A stretch of DNA of 8,884 bases from an uncultured bacterium (GTDB lineage Bacteria; Bacillota; Clostridia; Lachnospirales; Lachnospiraceae). A model generated the notes under the pieces. It saw only the letters and a program-made list of their open reading frames with translations, made no database searches and had not been told where the DNA came from. A program made the translations under genes and the position numbers. Shown piece by piece: positions 1-5,855 of the stretch; position 1 is the stretch's first letter, and each line of letters begins with the position of its first letter. The stretch is from assembly GCA_937916345.1 (NCBI GenBank), contig CALFUE010000168.1, positions 1 to 8,884 on the forward strand, read 5' to 3'.

Positions 1-910
1 CCTCCAGTACACTCTCGCCCACCTTTTCCGCCTCATGTATATCAGTCTTGTCAAATACAAACACAAATTCCTCGCCGCCGTATCTTCCCACCGTAACGGT
101 ATCGCTGATGTGCGGGAAAAGCAGTGTTCCCAGACGGTTCAATACCACATCTCCGTTCTCATGCCCATAGGTGTCATTCACCCTCTTGAAATTGTCTATA
201 TCAATGATCGATACACTCACAGGATGATTAGGACTGCACTCCTTCATGCTGACAGCCGCCCTCTCCATAAGATATCTCCTTGAGCAGACTGTGGTCAGCA
301 TATCGAACTGTATCTGCTCCTCATATTCTACCTTTGTATCCTGGAGATTCGCGGTCATTCCGATGATCTGTGCATTATGTCCCAGGATGACCTGAGCCGC
401 CACATAACTCATTATGTTCATCACCATGACAACAACCGCGCTTTCTATATAGAAGGCGATCTGACCGGAGTGTTCTATGCAGGCGACCACTGTCTGGAGC
501 ACGGTGAGACCGCAGCTGATAGTTATAAGCATGGTCTGCAGTCTCTCACTGTGGAACACAGTGGAGACCATAATAACAAGTGCAGATCCGCACCAGAGCG
601 GAGTGAAATAGCTGTGGAAAATACCCAATATACCTATCATCAGGCAAAGAGCGTAAGAACAAATCTCATTCTTGAAAGAATCAGGTTTCTTACTCTTATA
701 ATCGAATTTTTTGACGAATTCGTAGATTGCAAAAGATAAAAGAAAAGGAAGAAGAATGCGTACTCCTATATAAGCAATCACATTTCCTGTCAGAGTCCTG
801 GTCATAGTATAATATAAGAAGAAACACGAGTCGAAAACCGCTCCGACCCATATCAAAACCCACATAAAATTTATGAGTTTTTTTCTCATTTCCTGCTCAA
901 GCGCTGCCAA
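1..910 (-). CDS. Membrane-anchored diguanylate cyclase (GGDEF), C-terminus cut by window edge
   Basis: Makes cyclic di-GMP from two GTP at the inner face of the membrane. The 303 visible residues start with about six hydrophobic segments (roughly 12-34, 43-66, 83-98, 104-119, 124-144, 152-174), a short linker (185-202) predicted to be helical, and a GGDEF domain from about 203. Visible landmarks are the metal/substrate region IDIDNFKRVNDTYGHENGD (236-254) and the active loop GRYGGEEF (275-282). The allosteric RxxD inhibition site expected just before the loop is absent (SDTV stands there). The opening DxLTGLxNRR signature is altered to DMLTTVCSRR. I chose the TTG at 910 because AGGGGG lies 8 nt upstream; the ATG seven codons later has no well-spaced ribosome site. 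The N-terminal membrane region matches no sensor family I recognise. It is monocistronic as far as visible. Confidence 0.93.
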   Translation of the reverse strand, partial: MAALEQEMRKKLINFMWVLIWVGAVFDSCFFLYYTMTRTLTGNVIAYIGVRILLPFLLSFAIYEFVKKFDYKSKKPDSFKNEICSYALCLMIGILGIFHSYFTPLWCGSALVIMVSTVFHSERLQTMLITISCGLTVLQTVVACIEHSGQIAFYIESAVVVMVMNIMSYVAAQVILGHNAQIIGMTANLQDTKVEYEEQIQFDMLTTVCSRRYLMERAAVSMKECSPNHPVSVSIIDIDNFKRVNDTYGHENGDVVLNRLGTLLFPHISDTVTVGRYGGEEFVFVFDKTDIHEAEKVGESVLE

Positions 911-918
911 CGGATAAT

Positions 919-924
919 CCCCCT
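919..924 (-). promoter_or_regulatory. Ribosome binding site deciding a TTG start
   Basis: AGGGGG on the minus strand, 8 nt before the TTG at 910. It supports TTG over the internal ATG at 889, whose nearest AGGA is only one base away. Confidence 0.7.
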
Positions 925-943
925 AACACTTACAATAAAAAAA

Positions 944-972
944 ATTTTAGCACATGAAAAGTATCATTTCAA
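944..972 (-). promoter_or_regulatory. Promoter of the diguanylate cyclase gene
   Basis: Minus strand -35 TTGAAA (972-967), 17-nt spacer, -10 TAAAAT (949-944) preceded by TG one base upstream (extended -10). The predicted start near 937 gives a leader of about 27 nt with AGGGGG inside. Each hexamer differs from the sigma-A consensus by one base. The spacer upstream to 1173 is very AT-rich and could act as an UP element. Confidence 0.65.
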
Positions 973-1173
973 TAGTAAGTTAATCAAAAAATGAAATCCG
1001 GTACAAAATAAAAGATAAATTTTAGTCACTTTTTGCCAAACTGATTTTAAATTTAATTTTATAAAAAAATCAGATTATTCCGGACTTGATATTTACCTGC
1101 AACAAAAATCATAAAAACACATCACAGCTGGCGGGTTTTGCATTCAATCCTGCATCCCTTGTCAAATAAAAAA

Positions 1174-1959
1174 TCATATCAATCCGTATTCTTCTAATCC
1201 CTTTTGAATTCCACCCTCGTAAATCCCAGCAGTCACGAACTCTGCCAGTTTTTTGGTCTGTTCATTTCCACCACCCATGACTATTGCATGTCCGGCACTT
1301 TTTAACATGTGCTCATCATTTGGACTATCTCCGAAAGCAAAGCTGTCAGCCATATCCACACCCAGCTTTCGGCACACCATCTCCATCCCGGTACCCTTGT
1401 TGTGTCCCTTGGGCACAAATTCGGTCACAGTAGAGTTGTGAACCATAAAATCATAATTTAACCCCATCTCATTAAAGCACTCTGCCATCCTTCCGGGTTT
1501 TGTAGCGCAGCTGAACTTCGATATCTCCCACTCTCCCCAGTGCTCTGAAATCTGCAGCAGGTGCTCACCAAGATCTCTCTTCAGTTTATCACCGTATGCA
1601 TCCCCATCGAACTCTGCATCATCCATATATATATTGTACCGTCCCTCAAGGATCGGCCTGAATCCGTAACGCCTCACAGTCTCGACAGACTGCACGGCAA
1701 GCTCCTTCCCGATCCTGTGGTAGTACAGCACTTCGTCACCGAGCGAGACATAGGTGCCGCAGCCGGCCACTATGCCGTCAAATCCGATGGACAGCAGCTC
1801 CCCGGATCTGACATAGCCTGTACATCTCCCTGTATTGATAAAAGCGTAGTGCCCATTTTTTCTTAGTTCTCTGATGGAGTTTCTCGTAGAATCAGGTATG
1901 AAATTCCTGAAATCCCAGAGCGTACCGTCTATATCAAAGAACACAGCGCATTTTTTCAT
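1174..1959 (-). CDS. Cof-type HAD-superfamily phosphatase
   Basis: A cytoplasmic Mg-dependent phosphatase of the Cof/YidA type, which hydrolyses sugar phosphates or similar small phosphate esters; the substrate cannot be read from sequence. Of 261 residues, the four HAD motifs are intact: motif I DIDGT (9-13; nucleophile Asp9, acid/base Asp11), motif II NTGR (42-45), motif III Lys188 in HNKGTG, and motif IV GDSPND (210-215). The region between motifs II and III (about 80-185) is the C2-type cap. The length is normal for the family. It starts 7 nt after the sirtuin stop with only a weak ribosome site, so translation is probably coupled to the gene upstream. It is the last gene of the three-gene operon. 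No clear rho-independent terminator follows. Confidence 0.93.
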   Translation of the reverse strand: MKKCAVFFDIDGTLWDFRNFIPDSTRNSIRELRKNGHYAFINTGRCTGYVRSGELLSIGFDGIVAGCGTYVSLGDEVLYYHRIGKELAVQSVETVRRYGFRPILEGRYNIYMDDAEFDGDAYGDKLKRDLGEHLLQISEHWGEWEISKFSCATKPGRMAECFNEMGLNYDFMVHNSTVTEFVPKGHNKGTGMEMVCRKLGVDMADSFAFGDSPNDEHMLKSAGHAIVMGGGNEQTKKLAEFVTAGIYEGGIQKGLEEYGLI

Positions 1960-1966
1960 CTTAATA

Positions 1967-2728
1967 TCACTCAGCTTTCATGCACTTAAGCACCGCGTCG
2001 AACACCTCTCCGATATTTTCACGAAACAGCAGGCTCGCGCGGTTATCGTAATTTGTCAGGTCACGGTTGATTATTACCAGATTCCCTCCCCTGAACCGTC
2101 CAACCAGTCCCGACGCGGGATAGACCGTCAGTGATGTTCCTCCCACAATAAAGAGCTCAGCCGAAGCAAGAACATCATCAGACTTCGACCACGCCTCCTC
2201 CGGAAGCATCTCGCCGTAGAGCGTCACATCCGGTCTGATCTGTCCTCCGCACTCACACTTCGGCACAGGCGCTTTACTCTTGAATATGTAATCATAGGGT
2301 TTTTGCCTGCCGCAGCGCATGCAGTAGTTTCTCATGGTAGTCCCGTGAACCTCGTAAACCTCTTTACTGCCGGCCTTCTGATGCAGTCCGTCAATATTCT
2401 GGGTGATCACAGCAGAAAGCTTTCCTTCTTTTTCCAGCTCAGCAAGGGCATAATGTGCCTTGTTCGGCTCTATTCCCTCTATATTAAGCTTTTGTCTGTA
2501 GAATTCATAGAACACATCCGGATGATCTGTCAGGCAGTCTACACTCAGCAGATACTCAGGCTGATAATCGTCAAAACGGACATCATGCTGATTGTAGAGT
2601 CCATCCTTGCTCCTGAAATCCGGGATACCGCTCTCCGTGGAAACCCCGGCTCCTCCGAAAAAGACCGTAGAACTGCTGTTCTCGATCATTTCTGCCAGTT
2701 TCTTTACTCTCTCTTCAAAATCACTCAT
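1967..2728 (-). CDS. cobB: SIR2-family NAD-dependent protein deacylase
   Basis: Removes acyl groups from protein lysines using NAD, giving nicotinamide and O-acyl-ADP-ribose; cytoplasmic. With the ATG at 2728 it has 253 residues. Visible motifs are the NAD loop GAGVSTESGIPDFRS (26-40), TQNIDGLH (109-116), catalytic His128 in VHGT, zinc cysteines 136, 139, 158 and 160, and GTSLTVYPASGL (197-208). The position of the Tyr-x-x-Arg pair that marks SIRT5/CobB-type desuccinylases reads FYRQK, with Lys instead of Arg, which suggests ordinary deacetylase preference (inference). I preferred this ATG to an in-frame GTG at 2746 because AGGGGG lies 9 nt before it and inside the longer reading. It follows the chorismate mutase stop by 1 nt and precedes the HAD gene by 7 nt. 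Confidence 0.96.
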   Translation of the reverse strand: MSDFEERVKKLAEMIENSSSTVFFGGAGVSTESGIPDFRSKDGLYNQHDVRFDDYQPEYLLSVDCLTDHPDVFYEFYRQKLNIEGIEPNKAHYALAELEKEGKLSAVITQNIDGLHQKAGSKEVYEVHGTTMRNYCMRCGRQKPYDYIFKSKAPVPKCECGGQIRPDVTLYGEMLPEEAWSKSDDVLASAELFIVGGTSLTVYPASGLVGRFRGGNLVIINRDLTNYDNRASLLFRENIGEVFDAVLKCMKAE

Positions 2729-2729
2729 A

Positions 2730-3596
2730 TCAAAAATCCCCCTCACATCTGTAGCTCCCCATCACAGAAAGCTTATCCGTCTCATTCTCAAGCTGAAATA
2801 CCAGAGCCTGTATATCAGGCTGCCTGTAATTCGCTTCTATCTCCGCAAAAAATTCATAATTCCACTCCGTCTCACTGTTCGGATGGGAATGGATCTCCGT
2901 CAGATTCACACCATAGTCCGCGATCATGGAGAGGATAGCCGCCAGTGAGCCACCTCTGTTCGGGCAGACGAACATCAGCTTCAGCCTGTTGTCATCCTCT
3001 CTCACAGAAAACTCCCTTGAAAAGGTTATGACCTTTTTTCTGGCTCCGGAATCCTCCACCACATCACAGCGCTGTATAAAGAAACCATTTCTGCTGATCA
3101 TGCCATGGAGATCATTGTCCACTCCTCTGCCCACAGTCTCAAAAACTCCTATGCCGGCATCCACCTCTCCCTTTCTCAAAGCTTCTCCCAGCTCCGCAAA
3201 GCTGTCATATGTCTCGACTATATCCTTCGATACGGTATCACAGATATAGAGCTCCTGTTTCAACATTCCCACCTTTTCAGGTACATTTGCCTCCTCAATG
3301 TAGAGATGTGCCAGCCCATCCTTCAGTTCCATAGTTTTTTTGTATTGATACTTGCGGCTTATCTCCATAATACGCTTTAAGAGCGCCGTGTACTCCATGA
3401 CTATATCCTGATTTACATTCTCGGTTAACTTCTCAATTATTTGCATCTCGCGATCAGGCTTAAATATCGTATCACTAGTCTTGGATTTAACAACAGCAAC
3501 CTGTTCTGCCAGCTCCATTCTTTTTTTAAAACAAGTTTTTATCTCATTGTCAACACAGTCAATTTGAGCCCTGACTTCATTTAATGTAATCTCCAT
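2730..3596 (-). CDS. Chorismate mutase with shrunken prephenate dehydratase remnant and ACT domain
   Basis: The N-terminal 90 residues are an AroQ-class chorismate mutase (chorismate to prephenate). Residues matching the E. coli active site are Arg9, Arg26, Lys37, Arg49, Glu50, Ser80 and Gln84. The C-terminus (about 205-284) is an ACT domain of P-protein type, with the phenylalanine-site motifs altered: GSLA for GALV and HSHP for ESRP. Between them, only about 110 residues replace the usual 180-residue prephenate dehydratase. A stretch near 131-180 resembles the dehydratase segment ending in PIENS, but Glu-Asn-Ser reads ETV. The catalytic Thr-Arg-Phe is not recognisable (ITFSREF), and the first lobe is missing. 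I therefore infer a mutase without dehydratase activity, derived from a PheA-type P-protein (288 versus about 375 residues). AGAGGA lies 8 nt before the ATG. First gene of the operon with the sirtuin and HAD genes. Confidence 0.88.
   Translation of the reverse strand: MEITLNEVRAQIDCVDNEIKTCFKKRMELAEQVAVVKSKTSDTIFKPDREMQIIEKLTENVNQDIVMEYTALLKRIMEISRKYQYKKTMELKDGLAHLYIEEANVPEKVGMLKQELYICDTVSKDIVETYDSFAELGEALRKGEVDAGIGVFETVGRGVDNDLHGMISRNGFFIQRCDVVEDSGARKKVITFSREFSVREDDNRLKLMFVCPNRGGSLAAILSMIADYGVNLTEIHSHPNSETEWNYEFFAEIEANYRQPDIQALVFQLENETDKLSVMGSYRCEGDF
2738..2743 (-). promoter_or_regulatory. Ribosome binding site deciding the sirtuin start
   Basis: AGGGGG inside the last codons of the chorismate mutase gene, 9 nt before the ATG at 2728. 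It rules in the shorter sirtuin start and implies coupling to the upstream gene. Confidence 0.75.
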
Positions 3597-3604
3597 TTAA
3601 CTTT

Positions 3605-3610
3605 TCCTCT
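3605..3610 (-). promoter_or_regulatory. Ribosome binding site of the chorismate mutase gene
   Basis: AGAGGA on the minus strand, 8 nt before the ATG at 3596. Confidence 0.65.
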
Positions 3611-3637
3611 ATTTTTATTCTTTATTATCCCGAAAAA

Positions 3638-3666
3638 ATTCTAACAGTTGTCGTTTTCAAAAACAA
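3638..3666 (-). promoter_or_regulatory. Promoter of the chorismate mutase-sirtuin-HAD operon
   Basis: Minus strand -35 TTGTTT (3666-3661), 17-nt spacer, -10 TAGAAT (3643-3638) with TG one base upstream (extended -10). It gives a leader of about 35 nt, too short for a leader-peptide attenuator or T-box, so no aromatic-responsive control is visible here. Confidence 0.5.
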
Positions 3667-3671
3667 GGACT

Positions 3672-3840
3672 TTTTCAGGGGCAAAACTTTTGACCATGGG
3701 ATCAGTGTCTAAGATCTACTTCACAAGAAATCTCACATCAGAAAGCACAGTAAGGCTATACGGTTCACCGTTCGCGTCGCGGTGCCTCACGACTTGACTG
3801 GCTGCAGTCGCTTGCAATGTTTGTCTGCTATATCACTGCA
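3672..3840 (-). repeat. Candidate dispersed intergenic repeat with hairpins
   Basis: A non-coding block that is GC-richer than its AT-rich flanks. On the minus strand it contains GACTG-CAGC-CAGTC (3809-3796), CACCG...CGGTG (3784-3766, 9-nt loop) and, at its far end, the palindromic core GGTCAAAAGTTTTGCCCC (3695-3678). The core recurs at 8841-8861 with a 3-base longer loop. No open frame with a start and ribosome site spans it. No T-run follows the hairpins, so they are not an obvious terminator for the ASKHA gene upstream. The overall look is that of a mobile or dispersed intergenic repeat of Lachnospiraceae type, which is inference from pattern only. Confidence 0.4.
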
Positions 3841-3880
3841 GTAAATGCTGCATACATTAAAACATGGCTATGAATAGTAA

Positions 3881-5401
3881 CTAAAATGTCATATATTTCA
3901 TATAAATATCATTAAAATCGGGATCCTTCGCGAGCGTCACTTCTTCTGCCATCTGTGCCAGAGCAACAGTACCGCTTATTCCATTATTCTGATCCTTCAG
4001 AAATCTGATCGCGCCGTTTAGGGAAGAGTTTCCCACGGCCTTTGTCTTTCCCGGGAGCTCATCCGGTATCAGACCGATCGATGCGGCCTTTTTTACATCG
4101 AGATAATACCCGAAGCCTCCCGCAATAAACACATTTGATATAGAGGATGCCTCGACGCCGAAATGCTTCATAAGGAGCTCAAGGCCTGCCCTGATGGCAG
4201 CTTTTCCCATCTGAAGCTCTCTGATATCCCCCTGAGTCAGTCTGATCTCACGGCCGTCATACCCTTTATCAAGCAGAAATCCCTCATCAAAATATTCATC
4301 GGTAAGTGTCCCGTTCCCGTCGATCACTCCCGCCTTAAAAAGCTCCGAGACCGCCTCAAGCGCTCCCGTACCGCAAAGCCCTGCCGCGGGCAGTCCGCCT
4401 ATCGTCTCTGTCCTGACTGTTTTTTTATCCGGATCGATCTCAACAGTTGATATGGCACCGGGAATGCTGCCCATGCCCTGCCCGATATTTCCTCCCTCAA
4501 AGGCAGGACCTGCCGCAGCAGATGCTACAAGAAGCCGATCCCTGTTTCCTATCGCCATCTCCCCGTTGGTTCCAAGATCGATCAGTAAATAAGTATCCCC
4601 GGTGCCCGGGAAACCCAGATCATACATACCGGATACTATATCAGCTCCTACAAATGCCGAGCATCCCGGTAGCAAAAATACAGGCGCATCAAAATTATCA
4701 ACGCCAAAAACCTCACTATATGTATGCTCTTCAAGCTGTAGACTGTATGCCTTAAAAGGATATTCCCCCAGGCTTTTCACCGGATATCCCATCAGAAGAT
4801 GAAGCATAGCAGTATTTCCCGCGACGGCAATGCACTTTACCCCGGATACATCCTCACAGTTTCCTTCCAGAAGTCTCCCGATACAGGAATTCACATCCCC
4901 CTGTATGCTCTCCCGCAGAGAATCAGCCTTTCCCTCAGATGCCGCCTTTATCCTGGTTATCACATCAGCCCCGAAACGTCTCTGGCTATTGGCAGCCGTA
5001 ACTACCTGTATAGTTTTACTGTTCGATATGTCAACCAAAGCTGTGGCCAGCGTCGTAGTTCCGATATCAACAGCAATCCCAAAAGCAGCGTCACCCATCA
5101 CTGTTCCGTCAGAAACCCTTTCATCCAAAGGAGCTCCAAGGATCAAAAGGTTTTCTTCCTTCTCCCGAAGCCATTCAACCATACAGGACTCACTTACGCT
5201 GTATTGACAGGCAAGGTGGGTTTCAGCGCTGCCGCCATCCTTCGTCACGGACACAAGACATTTCTTACATCTCCCCATTCCTCCGCAGGGCTCGGCTATC
5301 TTTACGCCGCCCTCCTGAAGGATACTGAGCAGATTTTCGCCCGCCTCTGCCTGAAGGGTCAGATATTCTTCACTACCGGTCTTAAACCTGATCTGAAGCA
5401 T
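3881..5401 (-). CDS. [2Fe-2S] ferredoxin-ASKHA protein, RamA/RACo-type corrinoid activator family
   Basis: Family members use ATP to drive electron transfer that reduces inactive cob(II)alamin of corrinoid methyltransferase proteins back to cob(I). Numbering from the ATG at 5401, the N-terminus is a plant-type [2Fe-2S] domain with Cys39, 45, 48 and 65 in the C-x5-C-x2-C...C pattern. A linker follows, then the ASKHA ATPase (DUF4445-like) from about 107, with phosphate loops DIGTTTLATALVD (112-124) and DLGTNGEM (276-283), AAGPAFEGG and a GGFG motif near 428. At 506 residues it is shorter than typical RamA/RACo (about 600), mainly in the linker. Start choice: ATGs at 5416, 5407 and 5401 are all in frame. 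GGGAT sits about 6 nt before the last, so I use it. It overlaps the HMA gene by 20 nt, implying coupled translation. No methyltransferase or corrinoid protein is visible nearby, so the client is unknown. Confidence 0.9.
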   Translation of the reverse strand: MLQIRFKTGSEEYLTLQAEAGENLLSILQEGGVKIAEPCGGMGRCKKCLVSVTKDGGSAETHLACQYSVSESCMVEWLREKEENLLILGAPLDERVSDGTVMGDAAFGIAVDIGTTTLATALVDISNSKTIQVVTAANSQRRFGADVITRIKAASEGKADSLRESIQGDVNSCIGRLLEGNCEDVSGVKCIAVAGNTAMLHLLMGYPVKSLGEYPFKAYSLQLEEHTYSEVFGVDNFDAPVFLLPGCSAFVGADIVSGMYDLGFPGTGDTYLLIDLGTNGEMAIGNRDRLLVASAAAGPAFEGGNIGQGMGSIPGAISTVEIDPDKKTVRTETIGGLPAAGLCGTGALEAVSELFKAGVIDGNGTLTDEYFDEGFLLDKGYDGREIRLTQGDIRELQMGKAAIRAGLELLMKHFGVEASSISNVFIAGGFGYYLDVKKAASIGLIPDELPGKTKAVGNSSLNGAIRFLKDQNNGISGTVALAQMAEEVTLAKDPDFNDIYMKYMTF

Positions 5402-5597
5402 ATTCATATCCCGCATCCATCACGGCTGATCTCATCGCTTCCACATCCAGAGGTGACTCATGTCTGATAACAACAGTCCCCTTTGTGTGGTCAGGTGTCG
5501 CATCGATTATCCCATCCAAACCTTCCAGCGCCTTCTTTACATGTTTCTCGCAATTTGGGCACATCATTCCATTTACATTGATAACCGTCTCCTGCAT
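5382..5597 (-). CDS. Small heavy-metal-associated (HMA) domain protein, CopZ-like
   Basis: A 71-residue cytoplasmic HMA (ferredoxin-fold) protein with the metal-binding loop GMMCPNC (10-16). Such domains carry Cu(I) or similar soft metals to P1B ATPases. The length is typical for a CopZ-like chaperone. Start: ATG at 5597 with AGGAGG 10 nt upstream, and a second AGGAGG 8 nt further up (5627-5622). The frame stays open upstream to 5702, encoding HDASRDKKIKK and then a basic linker into the HMA domain. This looks like the C-terminal tail of a copper ATPase, so the gene may be the surviving C-terminal domain of a deleted CopA rather than an original stand-alone copZ. The stop lies inside the ASKHA gene start region (20-nt overlap). 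Confidence 0.88.
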   Translation of the reverse strand: MQETVINVNGMMCPNCEKHVKKALEGLDGIIDATPDHTKGTVVIRHESPLDVEAMRSAVMDAGYEYASDQV

Positions 5598-5805
5598 AAC
5601 CTCTTCTCCTCCTTTTTGGATCCTCCTGATATGTTTCTTTATTTTTTTATCACGGGATGCATCATGTACCCTGAACACAGTCATGTTGAACAGCGTATAC
5701 ACAGATCAGGCAAAGGAAACTCCCGACCCCCAATGCCACAAGGGTATCCATATTCGGGTTCAGATGAAAAAGGCTCTTAAATCCGGAAATAAAGAAACCT
5801 CTGGG
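5598..5805 (-). pseudogene. Remnant of a copper-type P1B ATPase (CopA-like), internally deleted and frameshifted
   Basis: Between the kinase stop and the HMA start, one minus-strand frame from 5805 reads GFFISGFKSLFHLNPNMDTL and continues VALGVGSF. This matches the conserved segment of CopA-type ATPases in which a GFKSLxxxxPNMDTLVALG stretch enters a transmembrane helix. A stop (TAG, 5808-5806) precedes it and the frame ends at 5662. A second frame takes over near 5703 and reads SVYTLFNMTVFRVHDASRD and a basic tail, resembling the extreme C-terminus of such ATPases, and runs into the HMA domain. Missing are the CPC metal site, the DKTGT phosphorylation loop and the ATP-binding domain, roughly 450 residues of a normal enzyme. 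There is no ribosome site for the fragment. The N-terminal match is firm from family knowledge; the C-terminal one is less so. No alignment could be run. Confidence 0.7.
5608..5613 (-). promoter_or_regulatory. Ribosome binding site of the HMA gene
   Basis: AGGAGG, 10 nt before the ATG at 5597. A duplicate AGGAGG at 5622-5627 has no start codon at useful distance. The upper site could be a relic of the older gene arrangement. Confidence 0.7.
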
Positions 5806-5855
5806 CTACCCCTTTTTTCAAATCTGTGGTCACAAGCAAAAACAGAAACCTGAAT

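Noticed and set aside
1041..1073. Inverted repeat CTGATTTT...AAAATCAG as a terminator after the HAD gene
   Set aside because: The 8-pair stem is almost all A-T with a 17-base loop and lies about 100 nt downstream of the stop; too weak to call.
2729..2746. GTG start for the sirtuin
   Set aside because: The ribosome site AGGGGG lies inside this extension and is correctly spaced for the ATG at 2728.
2303..2938. Long plus-strand open frame (211 codons) opposite the sirtuin and chorismate mutase
   Set aside because: It crosses the junction of two well-supported minus-strand genes, has no domain and no convincing ribosome site.
3597..3637. T-box or aromatic amino acid attenuator before the chorismate mutase
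   Set aside because: The leader after the predicted start is about 35 nt, with no leader peptide, T-box motif or terminator hairpin.
4799..5467. Long plus-strand open frame (222 codons) opposite the ASKHA and HMA genes
   Set aside because: It is antisense to a gene with clear family motifs, has no recognisable domain, and shows the composition of a reversed coding strand.
5795..5818. Plus-strand GGGCTACCCC followed by a T-run as a terminator
   Set aside because: The stem is only 3-4 pairs, no plus-strand gene ends here, and the bases are explained by the ATPase remnant.
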